From Rhodococcoides fascians A44A (lineage in GTDB: Bacteria; Actinomycetota; Actinomycetes; Mycobacteriales; Mycobacteriaceae), in contig NZ_JMEX01000005.1 of NCBI RefSeq assembly GCF_000760735.1, positions 1,332,592 through 1,396,591 of the forward strand: a stretch of 64,000 nucleotides of DNA. Reading direction: 5' to 3'. Shown here piece after piece: positions 16,682-24,949 of this stretch; position 1 is the stretch's first letter, and the number at the start of each line of letters is the position of its first letter. The position numbers and the translations under genes were made by a program. A model generated the notes under the pieces. That model was given only the letters and a program-made list of their open reading frames with translations. It was not told the DNA's origin and searched no databases.

Positions 16682-17991
16682 CTCTCCTCATTTCTCGAGC
16701 GGTGCTCGCGATGTTCCTTGGTCGGTAAAGATCTGATGGACGACGCCGAGGTCGCGGATTCGTCGGTGACGACCGCCTTGGAATCCGGGGTCGCCGTTCC
16801 GTTGGTTCGCCATGGCCGGAGCGCAAGCAGAACGGCCAGTATTGCCACGGGAACGCTTGCGGTGAATGCCAGGGAGTAGGAGGTCTGCGCGGCCACTGCA
16901 CCGGCGACGAGTGGGCCGAGCATGGTTCCGACGTCGAAGGTCACCTGGTACACGGCGATCGGCGTTCCTCCCCGCCCGTGCAGTACGTCTCCTACCGTTG
17001 CAGCACTCGCCACCATTGCGAATGTTCCGCCGATACCCCACAGGATCATGGTCGAGACGAGCACCAACAGGGTCGGGAAGACAGCGAGCAGAACGATGCC
17101 GAGCAAGATCAAGGCCGATCCTGCGGCCAGCATCGGGCGACGCCCCCATCGGTCGACGAGGATCCCGGCGGGTTTGACCACGACGATCTGTACGATCGCG
17201 CCGACGACCAGGACCAACCCCGAGACGAACGGGCTCCCACCGATGACGGTTGCGACGAACAGTGGAACGAGAGTGAAGCGAACGCCGTTGCCTATCCACC
17301 CGTTGGCGAAGTTGGACGAGATCGCCGCGCGAAAGCCTGGATGACGAAGTGCGTCCAGCAGACTCATCCGCTCGGGTCGCGTGGACAGGTCGTGCTCGAC
17401 GCCGGCTGCCGCGTCCTTGCGGTCGCTGGATCGGAACGCCAGCCACACCACTGCAACTCCGACGATCAGGGTGATCGCGTGCGTCAGGAAGGGGGCTCGC
17501 AGTGATACCAGGGCGACGGCACCCCCGATAACCGGACCGAGTACCCCGCCGATCAGGAAACCCGACTGGAACACCGACGCCGTACGCCCTCCGCTCTCTG
17601 CTGTGCTGTAACGGAACAGCAGTTGCTGCCCCGATACGGTGAACATCGCCGTCCCGATTCCCCCGACCGCTCGGAGCAACAGCAGAGCCAGGAACGTGGG
17701 TGCGAAGGCCGCAGCCAGTGACGATGCCGCAGCGAGGAGCAGGCCGATCGTGAGTACCGTCCGCTCGTCGAAGCGGAGCAGGATGCGGCTCGCACCGAAC
17801 GAGGCCAGCACGCGAGTGAACGCGTAGATGCTGACCACGGACGATGCAGCGAGGTCGCTGACACCGAAGTCCCGTGCGAACACGGGGATGACCGGTGCGA
17901 CGACGCCGTACCCGAGCCCGATACACACGTTGACGAACGCCAATGCGTACACCGGGCCCGGCACGACCGAATCGCGTCGAGGGAAGCACAT
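16528..17991 (-). CDS. MFS transporter, C terminus possibly frameshifted
   Basis: A 487-aa major facilitator with 12 predicted helices in residues 12-395. The A-like loop (SRILLRFDERT) and the cytoplasmic loop VDRWGRRPMLAAGS are seen. It resembles DHA1-type drug or metabolite exporters. The last 90 residues are Arg/Ser-rich and read over the start of the next gene. In another frame a TGA at 16688-16690 sits just before that gene's GAGGAG, where a normal operon junction would be, so a small indel near 16700-16800 is suspected. Starts in TGATG overlapping paralog 3. Confidence 0.82.
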   Translation of the reverse strand: MCFPRRDSVVPGPVYALAFVNVCIGLGYGVVAPVIPVFARDFGVSDLAASSVVSIYAFTRVLASFGASRILLRFDERTVLTIGLLLAAASSLAAAFAPTFLALLLLRAVGGIGTAMFTVSGQQLLFRYSTAESGGRTASVFQSGFLIGGVLGPVIGGAVALVSLRAPFLTHAITLIVGVAVVWLAFRSSDRKDAAAGVEHDLSTRPERMSLLDALRHPGFRAAISSNFANGWIGNGVRFTLVPLFVATVIGGSPFVSGLVLVVGAIVQIVVVKPAGILVDRWGRRPMLAAGSALILLGIVLLAVFPTLLVLVSTMILWGIGGTFAMVASAATVGDVLHGRGGTPIAVYQVTFDVGTMLGPLVAGAVAAQTSYSLAFTASVPVAILAVLLALRPWRTNGTATPDSKAVVTDESATSASSIRSLPTKEHREHRSRNEERCQHRSPSAGSPTISSRTGRARGQEPAERTGQTDLSLSTSCGSSSERESTS

Positions 17992-19280
17992 CAGAACGAC
18001 AGGAGGTTGTCACGGAAGTGCGCGTGCTCGTACTTCGTGCGTACGAGGCCGCGTCGCTGCAGTGCAGGCACCAACCCCTCGGTGATCTCGCCGACGTAGC
18101 GTCGTCCGATGCTGCCCGTGATGAGGAAGCCGTCGCCTCCGACGAAGTCCATCGTCTCGCCCATCTGCTCGGCGACCGAGTCGGGCGTTCCCACGTAGTG
18201 CACGTTCTTCATCGACCATCCGAGAGCAGCCTTGCGCGGCGTGTTTCCGTAGGAGAGGAAGTCGCCCAACGTCGTTCGATGTCCGTTGGTGGACAGTTCG
18301 GGAAAATCCTCGTCCAGTTCGTAACTCGAGAGGTCGATTTCGGTGAGGGCCGAGATGTGACCGAGTGCGGATTCGATACGTGAGTCGACGTCCGCAGTCA
18401 TTCGTTCGACCTTCGCCCTCGCGTCGGCGTCGGTATCGGCAAGCACGGGTTGGGTGATGAACATGATCTTGCAGCTGTCAGGATCGCGTCCTGCCTTCTC
18501 CATTCGCATCCGGATGTCGTCCCGGAACGCCTTCATCGCGACAGGATCCTTGGCCGCGCTCAGAATGGTCTCGGCGTTGCGCGCGGCGAACTCCCGGCCG
18601 CGCGGTGAGCCGCCGGCTTGGCAGATCACCGGTTCACCTTGCGGGGACTTCGGAAGGTTCAGGGGGCCGCGCGAGGCGTGAAACTTGCCACGGAAATTGG
18701 TGACGTGCACCTTGGTGTGATCGACGTACGTGCCGCTCTCGCGGTCGAGCACCATCGCGTCGTCCTCCCACGATGCCCAGAGTTGCTTGACCAGATCGAC
18801 GAATTCGTCCGCGCGTTCGTATCGTTGGTCGTGCTCGGCCAGCTTGTCCATACCGTAGTTCTGCGCAGCACGATCTTCGCTGGAGGTGACGACGTTCCAG
18901 CCGACACGGCCCTTGCTGACGTGGTCGAGCGTCGAGAAGCGGCGAGCGAGCAGCCACGGTGGGTAGAAGGATGTGGAGCAGGTTGCGATGACTCCGATGT
19001 GCTTGGTCGCGGCCGTCAGCACCGGCACCAGCGTGACCGGGTCGTGTTTGGGGGCGTAGAGGCCGTACTTCAGGTCGACGCGGGACGAGTTCTCGAAAGC
19101 ATCCGAGACCATCGACGAATCCTCGAGCATGATGTAGTCGAAGCAGGCCCGCTCGAGTGCTCGCGCGAAGTCGACGTGCAGCTCACCGTTCGCCCACGTC
19201 TTGCCCTCGTCGCCGGCCCACGTGGTGTTCCACGGCGGATTGGAGAAGTTGGTGAACCACCCCAGATGAAATTTGGTCAT
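17991..19280 (-). CDS. LLM-class flavin-dependent monooxygenase (paralog 3)
   Basis: 429-aa FMNH2-dependent monooxygenase. MTKFHLGWFTNFSNPPWN opens the barrel; ERACFDYIMLEDSSMVSD, GRVGWNVVTSSEDRAAQNYG and VICQAGGSPRGREFAARNAE follow, and the end is FRDNLLSF. It is closest by eye to paralog 1. It is sandwiched between two MFS genes, with a one-base overlap at its 3' end and four at its 5' end, so oxygenase and transporters are made together. The long open frame upstream of ATG 19280 is a shadow of the MFS gene. Confidence 0.93.
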   Translation of the reverse strand: MTKFHLGWFTNFSNPPWNTTWAGDEGKTWANGELHVDFARALERACFDYIMLEDSSMVSDAFENSSRVDLKYGLYAPKHDPVTLVPVLTAATKHIGVIATCSTSFYPPWLLARRFSTLDHVSKGRVGWNVVTSSEDRAAQNYGMDKLAEHDQRYERADEFVDLVKQLWASWEDDAMVLDRESGTYVDHTKVHVTNFRGKFHASRGPLNLPKSPQGEPVICQAGGSPRGREFAARNAETILSAAKDPVAMKAFRDDIRMRMEKAGRDPDSCKIMFITQPVLADTDADARAKVERMTADVDSRIESALGHISALTEIDLSSYELDEDFPELSTNGHRTTLGDFLSYGNTPRKAALGWSMKNVHYVGTPDSVAEQMGETMDFVGGDGFLITGSIGRRYVGEITEGLVPALQRRGLVRTKYEHAHFRDNLLSF

Positions 19281-20788
19281 TGCCGTGTACTCCTTGTTCT
19301 CGATTGTCGTTCGGATGAAAGGCGACGGACTCTCCGGATTTCCGACGGTTCGTCGTCTCGGACTCCGCGCAGTGTCGACGGAACACTGGCGGCGAGGGCG
19401 CTGCCCGCCATCATTGCGATTGCTACGACGAACCCTGTTGTCAGGGAGCTTGTTTCCGATGCCGGCAGCATGAGGGCGTCCCCGGAGTAGACGAGTTCGC
19501 GGAGCGCAGGAGGCAATGCCGACACGGCCAGGACCAACGCAAGCGCAGTGCTGACCGTCACCGCCGTGTTGTCCAGCGATACACGGAGCCCGTTCGCCAT
19601 GCCGGATCGGTTGGGCGGTACGCCGACGTTGATTGCCGCAGCATTTGCGGTCTTGAAGATCGCACCGGTCAGTCCGAGCGCGAAGAGTACGACGACGACA
19701 GGCACATCCGCTGCAGGTCCGCCGATGTGCAGAGCCAACACCGTGAGTACGGCGGCCGTGCCGAGCGTGGAGGCCGTGGTCAGCACTCGCGTCCGTACGC
19801 GAGTCGCCAGCCGACCGGCGATCGGCGACATCATCGTCGTGCCGACCGCCAGTGCCGTGATCTGCAGTCCTGCCTCGATCGGACTCCGTCCTTCGACACT
19901 CTGGAGGTACAGGGACATCGTCACCGCCACTGCACCCTCGGCGATGGTGACGAGAAACGACGCGCTGTAGGCGCAGCCGCGGAAGCGGCTGGCCAGCAAG
20001 GCGGGATCGACGATCGGGTCGACGGTGCGCCGTTCCCACCACCAGAACAAGGGAAGGCCCAGGACGACCACGGCCAAGGGGAACAACGCGTGCACCGAAC
20101 CGAACCCGACACTGCCACCACGGTTCACCCCGTAGACGAGGCATCCGAGCACAACCATCGATCCCACCGCACCGGCGTAGTCGAACCTCGCGACGCGGGG
20201 TGGCCGATCGGTCCGGCGCAATGTGATCGCGGCCCAGACCGTCCCGAGCACTCCGAGGGGTACGACGACTCCGAAGACGCCGCGCCACCCTGACGTTTCG
20301 GTCAGAACACCGCCCAGGAGCGGGCCGATCGAAACGGCGAGCGACATGATCGTGATGTTCCAACCGATTCCGATCGCCAGTTGCGCTGGCGCGAAGGCCT
20401 CGACCAGCAGCGCGGTGGTGTTGGTGATCACCGCGGCAGCGCCGACGCCCTGCACGACCCGTAACGCGATCACCAGAGCTGGATCGCTCGACAGTGAGAT
20501 CACCGCACCACTGACCGTCAGCAGTGCGAGGCCCGCAAGGTAGACCGGCCGTCGGCCGAGGATGTCGGCTACCTTTCCCAGAACCAGAATGAAGACGGCG
20601 GTCGTCAGCAGATACGCGAGCATGAACCAATCGGTCTGCGCTGCAGAGGCGTTCAAGCCTGCGCTCATGTCCGGCAAGGCCACCGGCAGCATGCTCACCG
20701 AGACGAAGGTGATGCTCATGCCTAGCCCGGTGACGGACAGCACTCGCCACGGATAGTTGTCGGGGCGCGACGGTGGCCGCGCATCCAC
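19277..20788 (-). CDS. MFS transporter, DHA2 (14-helix) type
   Basis: 503-aa membrane protein of the EmrB/QacA-like DHA2 family. The N-terminal half has LPVALPDMSAGLNASAAQTDW and the motif A loop GKVADILGRRPVYLAG, with motif C near IGPLLGGVLTETSGWRGVF. About 14 hydrophobic segments are seen, and the C-terminal 40 residues are Arg/Ser-rich and cytoplasmic. Members export drugs or toxic metabolites by proton antiport. Its TGA overlaps the ATG of paralog 3. It may export products or toxic substrates of the oxygenases. Confidence 0.9.
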   Translation of the reverse strand: MDARPPSRPDNYPWRVLSVTGLGMSITFVSVSMLPVALPDMSAGLNASAAQTDWFMLAYLLTTAVFILVLGKVADILGRRPVYLAGLALLTVSGAVISLSSDPALVIALRVVQGVGAAAVITNTTALLVEAFAPAQLAIGIGWNITIMSLAVSIGPLLGGVLTETSGWRGVFGVVVPLGVLGTVWAAITLRRTDRPPRVARFDYAGAVGSMVVLGCLVYGVNRGGSVGFGSVHALFPLAVVVLGLPLFWWWERRTVDPIVDPALLASRFRGCAYSASFLVTIAEGAVAVTMSLYLQSVEGRSPIEAGLQITALAVGTTMMSPIAGRLATRVRTRVLTTASTLGTAAVLTVLALHIGGPAADVPVVVVLFALGLTGAIFKTANAAAINVGVPPNRSGMANGLRVSLDNTAVTVSTALALVLAVSALPPALRELVYSGDALMLPASETSSLTTGFVVAIAMMAGSALAASVPSTLRGVRDDEPSEIRRVRRLSSERQSRTRSTRQ

Positions 20789-20814
20789 CGGCGAGTACGC
20801 CCCTGCAGCGTCGA

Positions 20815-22104
20815 TCAGAAGTCCATCAGGTTGTCGCGGAACAACTCGTGCGCGTAGCCGTCGCGGATCAAGCCTCGCTTGCGCAGCTCGGGCGCCAGGC
20901 CGTCGGTGATCTCGCTGATGTACCTGCGGTGCACACTGCCGGCGATCAAGAATCCGTCCCCGCCGACCTCCGCTGCGATCTCACCCATCTGCTCGGCCAC
21001 GGCGTCGGCCGTCCCGATCAGGTCTACTGACTTGCGGATGTCCGAGCTCGCTGCCTCGCGCAGAGTCATTCCGGTCGTGTTCGCTCCGATCAACGCCATC
21101 GTGCCGCGGCCTGCGTTGGTCTCCACCGAAGGAATCGGCGCGTCCAGATCGAATTTCGAGAAGTCGATTCCGCTGGCGTAGGACATCGAGGCGAGGTTGA
21201 CGTCGATGTCGTTGCGGAAGCCGGCGAGGATGCGTTCGTGCTTGTCCTCGGCCTCGCGCTGGGTCTCACCGAGAACGGGACTGACGATGAACATGATCTT
21301 GCACGAGTCGGGATCTCGGCCCTCAGCGACCATTCGTGCGCGAACGTCGTCACGGTACGTCTTCATCGCCTCGACGTTTTCGACCTGAGCCAAGATGGTT
21401 TCGGCGTGCTTGGCGGCGAATCCGCGCCCCGCCGGAGAGCCACCGGCTTGGCAGATCACCGGACGGCCTTGCGGCGTCGGCGTCGTGTTCAGCGGTCCAC
21501 GAGACGAGTGATACGTGCCCTTGAAGTCGATGGCGTGGACCTTCTCGAAATCTGCGAACACTCCGGCCTCACGGTCGAGGCGCACGGAGTCCGGCTCCCA
21601 CGATGCCCACAGCTGCTTGACAAGATCGATCCACTCGTCCGCCATCTCGTACCGGTGGTCGTGCTCGAACATCTCCTCGAACCCGAAATTCTGCGCGGTG
21701 CGCACGTTGTGCGAGGTGACGAGGTTGATGCCTGCTCGGCCGTGGCTGAGATGATCGAGCGTCGCAGCCGTGCGAGCTGCCATGTAGGGCGGATGGAAGG
21801 ACGTCGTCATCGTGCCGATGAGCCCCAGGTGCTCTGTGAACTGGCTGAGGATGGGGAGCAGGGAGTGCGGATCCTGCTTCGGGACCGACCGTGCGTTGGC
21901 CAACCACCATTTAGCGTTGCCGCCGAACGAGTCCGGTACGAACGAGCCGTCCTCGAACATGATGTAGTCGAAGCCTGCACGTTCGAGTGCCCGCGTCATG
22001 TCGATGTAGAGTTCGGGGTGGTTCCATTCGGTACCGCCCTCACCCGACCACATCTGGTTCCACGACTGTACCTGCCAGCTCAGAAACCAACCCAAGTGGA
22101 ACAT
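20815..22104 (-). CDS. LLM-class flavin-dependent monooxygenase (paralog 4)
   Basis: 429 aa. It belongs to a subgroup of this island that opens MFHLGWFLSWQVQSWNQMWSG (shared WNQxWSG with paralogs 5 and 7) and has GRAGINLVTSHNVRTAQNFG in place of GWNVVTSSEDRAAQN. Other family segments are ERAGFDYIMFEDGSFVPD and VICQAGGSPAGRGFAAKHAE. These substitutions near the flavin phosphate site suggest a different substrate class from paralogs 1-3. It lies 26 nt after the DHA2 MFS start and 34 nt before the next paralog. Confidence 0.93.
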   Translation of the reverse strand: MFHLGWFLSWQVQSWNQMWSGEGGTEWNHPELYIDMTRALERAGFDYIMFEDGSFVPDSFGGNAKWWLANARSVPKQDPHSLLPILSQFTEHLGLIGTMTTSFHPPYMAARTAATLDHLSHGRAGINLVTSHNVRTAQNFGFEEMFEHDHRYEMADEWIDLVKQLWASWEPDSVRLDREAGVFADFEKVHAIDFKGTYHSSRGPLNTTPTPQGRPVICQAGGSPAGRGFAAKHAETILAQVENVEAMKTYRDDVRARMVAEGRDPDSCKIMFIVSPVLGETQREAEDKHERILAGFRNDIDVNLASMSYASGIDFSKFDLDAPIPSVETNAGRGTMALIGANTTGMTLREAASSDIRKSVDLIGTADAVAEQMGEIAAEVGGDGFLIAGSVHRRYISEITDGLAPELRKRGLIRDGYAHELFRDNLMDF

Positions 22105-22138
22105 GTGTCCTCTTTCTTACGTGTATGCGATCGACAGA

Positions 22139-23452
22139 TCAGAATGCGCGAAGGTTGTCGCGGAAGTGCTTGTGCTCATAGGAGGTACGGGTCAACCCGC
22201 GACGCTTGAGTGCGGGGACGAGCCCGTCGGTGATCTCGGCGACGTATCTGCGGTTCATCGGCGCCCCGGCAATGAGGAACCCGTCGCCACCGACGTCCTG
22301 CATCACGCCGTCCATCATGTCGGCGACATCGTCCGGGGTGCCGACGAATTCGAGCGTGTCGATTGCACTGTGGCTGGTGATCCGCTCGCGCAGGGTCTGT
22401 GTCCCGTCTCCCTTGAACTCGGCGAAACTGCTTCGGTGGCCGTTGCTTTCGAGGTCCGCAGGCAACGGTGCATCGAGGTCGAACTGGCTGAGGTCGATAC
22501 CGGACAGATGAGACCGGCCGGCCAACAGGCCATCGATGTTGCGCGATGCTGCGTCCTGGCGTCGCTGGTGCTTTGCCTTGGCCTCGGCAGTCGTCTCACC
22601 CAGGATCGGCGAGATCAGATACATGACCTTGACGTCATCGGGGTTACGCCCGGCTTCGGCGGCGCCCTGGCGAATGTCCTCGCGGTAGCGGCGCATCTTG
22701 TCGGTGCCGTGCGGGTTGGAGATGATGGCATCGGCGTGTTTGGAGGCGAACTCCTTGCCTTTGTCCGAGCCTCCTGCCTGCAGGAACACCGGTCGTCGCT
22801 GTGGGCTGGGAACGGTGTTGAGCGGTCCTCGGGACTTGTAGAACTTGCCCTCGAAGTCGATCCGGTTCACTTTCTCGTGGTCGGCGTAGATGCCACCTGG
22901 CGCGGTGTCGGCCACCACCGCGCCCTCCTGCCACGAGTCCCACAGCTTGCGAGTCAGTTCGACGAATTCGTCGGCCATGTCGTACCGAAGATCGTGCTCG
23001 GGCATGTCGAAGCCGTAGTTCTGTGCTGCACGGGTGTTGCTGCCGGTCACGATGTTCCAGCCGATGCGACCCTCCGCGATGTGATCGAGCGTCGACATCA
23101 AACGGGCGACGGTGTACGGGTGGTAGAACGTCGTGGTGAGCGTCGGCACGATGCCGAGGTGCTTGGTGGTGTAGGAGAGGATTGCCGCGAGTGCAGCGGG
23201 ATCGTGTTTGGGCGCGGCAGATGCCGTCGCGAGGTAGTACTCCATCGACCCCTTGTAGGTGTCGGAGACCTGCACGGAATCCTCCATGATCAGGAAGTCG
23301 AAACACGCGCGTTCGAGCGAGTGTGCAAGGTCGACGTACTGATCGGGCATCATCCAGTCGGTGGCACCGGTACCGGACCACGGCTGGTTCCAGGATTGGA
23401 CACCGAACCCGGCGCCGAGGAACCAGCCCAGGTGAAACTTGTTGGCAGTCAT
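22139..23452 (-). CDS. LLM-class flavin-dependent monooxygenase (paralog 5)
   Basis: 437 aa; opens FHLGWFLGAGFGVQSWNQPW with a glycine-rich insertion relative to the others and carries GRIGWNIVTGSNTRAAQNYG. The usual VICQAGGSPxGR is changed to VFLQAGGSDKGKEFASKHAD, the strongest deviation at this loop among the seven. The end is FRDNLRAF. Together with paralogs 4 and 7 it forms the WNQxWSG branch. Same strand and spacing as neighbours, so part of the same transcript. Confidence 0.93.
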   Translation of the reverse strand: MTANKFHLGWFLGAGFGVQSWNQPWSGTGATDWMMPDQYVDLAHSLERACFDFLIMEDSVQVSDTYKGSMEYYLATASAAPKHDPAALAAILSYTTKHLGIVPTLTTTFYHPYTVARLMSTLDHIAEGRIGWNIVTGSNTRAAQNYGFDMPEHDLRYDMADEFVELTRKLWDSWQEGAVVADTAPGGIYADHEKVNRIDFEGKFYKSRGPLNTVPSPQRRPVFLQAGGSDKGKEFASKHADAIISNPHGTDKMRRYREDIRQGAAEAGRNPDDVKVMYLISPILGETTAEAKAKHQRRQDAASRNIDGLLAGRSHLSGIDLSQFDLDAPLPADLESNGHRSSFAEFKGDGTQTLRERITSHSAIDTLEFVGTPDDVADMMDGVMQDVGGDGFLIAGAPMNRRYVAEITDGLVPALKRRGLTRTSYEHKHFRDNLRAF

Positions 23453-23482
23453 GTTGTTCTCCAGTGATCGAGACGTGTCGAG

Positions 23483-24790
23483 TCAGAATTCGAGAAGATG
23501 ATCGCGAAGGTGTTCGCCCGTGTACTCGGTTCGCATCAGTCCACGTCGTTGCAGGGCGGGAACCAGTCCGTCGGCGATTTCTCCTATGTAGCGTCGGTTG
23601 TGGGGTTGGCTCCAGATGAGGAATCCGTCACCGCCGATCTCGTCCATGGCCTCGCCCATCTGCTCGGCCACCTCGTCGGGAGTGCCGACCAGCTCCATGG
23701 ATTCGGTGCGGTAGGCGACGCATGCTTCGCGGAGTGTCCGTCCGTCTGCCCACTTGCGGAAGTTCTCAAGCGTGGACTGATGACCGTTCGTGTGGACGTC
23801 CTCGGGAAGTGGTTTGTCGAGATCGAACGTGGAGAAGTCGATCTCCATGCTCGCCGACCATCCGATGAGCGGACCCATCGGATTGGCGCGCACCGCGTCG
23901 GCTTTGCGCTCCTTGCGGTCGAGAGCATCCTGATGTGTCTCGCCGAGAATCGGTGAGACGACGTACATCACCTTCGCCGAATCCGGGTCGCGTCCGTGTT
24001 CGACCATGCGCCTCCGGATGTCGGCGCGGTATTCCTTCATCGCGGGAACGCCCTTGGGCAGCGCCATGACCATGTCGGCGTGCTTGGCCGCGAAATCGCG
24101 GCCGGCGGGGGAGCCGCCTGCTTGCGTGATCACCGGACGGCCCTGGGGGGACGGGAGGGTGTTGAGGGGGCCGCGTGACGAGTAGTACTTGCCCCGGAAG
24201 TCGATGGTGTGGACCTTGGTGTGGTCCACGTAGGTGGATGTCGCGCGGTCCATCACCACCGCGTCGGCATCCCAGGAATCCCAGAGTTGTTCGACCAGTC
24301 CGACGTATTCGTCGGCGCGGGCATATCTCTCGTCGTGGGGCGGAAGTGTGTCCATTCCGAAGTTCTGCGCGGCGCGATCCTCGCTGGAGGTGACGACATT
24401 CCACGCGATACGCCCCGACGAGAGATGATCGAGCGACGCGATCGACCGAGCCAGCAGGTAAGGAGGATAGAACGACGTGGACGCCGTGATGGAGATTCCC
24501 AATCGCTCCGTCGCACGCGTCAGGAGCGGCGCAAGAGCCATGGGGTCACCCTTCGGAGCCCATCCACCCGTGCGGAGTGTCGCCTCCGAGCTCCCGCCGT
24601 AGGTGTCCGAGACCATCGACGAGTCCTCGAGCAGAAGGAAATCGAAGCATGCGCGCTCGAGCGTACGGGCGAAGTCGACGTAGAAGTCGCCGTTCAACCA
24701 GTCTTCGCTGTCGGTGCCTTCGAAAGTGGTGTTCCAGGCGGCCGGGACGAAGCTGCCGAACCAGCCGAGATGAAATCTTTTGTCTGTCAT
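23483..24790 (-). CDS. LLM-class flavin-dependent monooxygenase (paralog 6)
   Basis: 435 aa; MTDKRFHLGWFGSFVPAAWN, ERACFDFLLLEDSSMVSDTY, TSFYPPYLLARSIASLDH, GRIAWNVVTSSEDRAAQNFG and VITQAGGSPAGRDFAAKHAD. Ala replaces the common Gly in GRIAWN and Thr replaces Cys in ITQAGG. It is the first monooxygenase gene behind the ABC transporter genes, 159 nt downstream of the binding-protein stop. ATG 24790 is preferred; upstream in-frame sequence is arginine-rich and unsupported. Confidence 0.92.
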   Translation of the reverse strand: MTDKRFHLGWFGSFVPAAWNTTFEGTDSEDWLNGDFYVDFARTLERACFDFLLLEDSSMVSDTYGGSSEATLRTGGWAPKGDPMALAPLLTRATERLGISITASTSFYPPYLLARSIASLDHLSSGRIAWNVVTSSEDRAAQNFGMDTLPPHDERYARADEYVGLVEQLWDSWDADAVVMDRATSTYVDHTKVHTIDFRGKYYSSRGPLNTLPSPQGRPVITQAGGSPAGRDFAAKHADMVMALPKGVPAMKEYRADIRRRMVEHGRDPDSAKVMYVVSPILGETHQDALDRKERKADAVRANPMGPLIGWSASMEIDFSTFDLDKPLPEDVHTNGHQSTLENFRKWADGRTLREACVAYRTESMELVGTPDEVAEQMGEAMDEIGGDGFLIWSQPHNRRYIGEIADGLVPALQRRGLMRTEYTGEHLRDHLLEF

Positions 24791-24905
24791 AGTCCGTTCG
24801 TTTCTGCCGGTGTGTGAGTCGACTTCACCGCGGGGATGTTTCGAGAAGCGGCGCGGTTGGTAGCCGCCCGATTTCGCCGCGTATCTTCTGCGTTCTCGCA
24901 CGCAG

Positions 24906-24940
24906 TTCGGTCGGTTGGCGGGATATGACCACCGACCGAA
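24906..24940. terminator. Stem-loop behind the binding-protein gene
   Basis: TTCGGTCGGT (24906-24915) pairs with ACCGACCGAA (24931-24940) around a 15-nt loop, directly 3' of the solute-binding-protein gene on the minus strand. Such loops after binding-protein genes often protect the 5' mRNA or act as partial terminators that lower downstream expression. No T run. Confidence 0.55.
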
Positions 24941-24949
24941 CGGGCGGAG

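Noticed and set aside
17991-20750. A 919-residue open frame that would fuse extra sequence to monooxygenase paralog 3
   Set aside because: The upstream part is an Arg/Gly-rich shadow of the MFS gene in another frame; a normal ATG and MHLGWF-type start exist at 19280.
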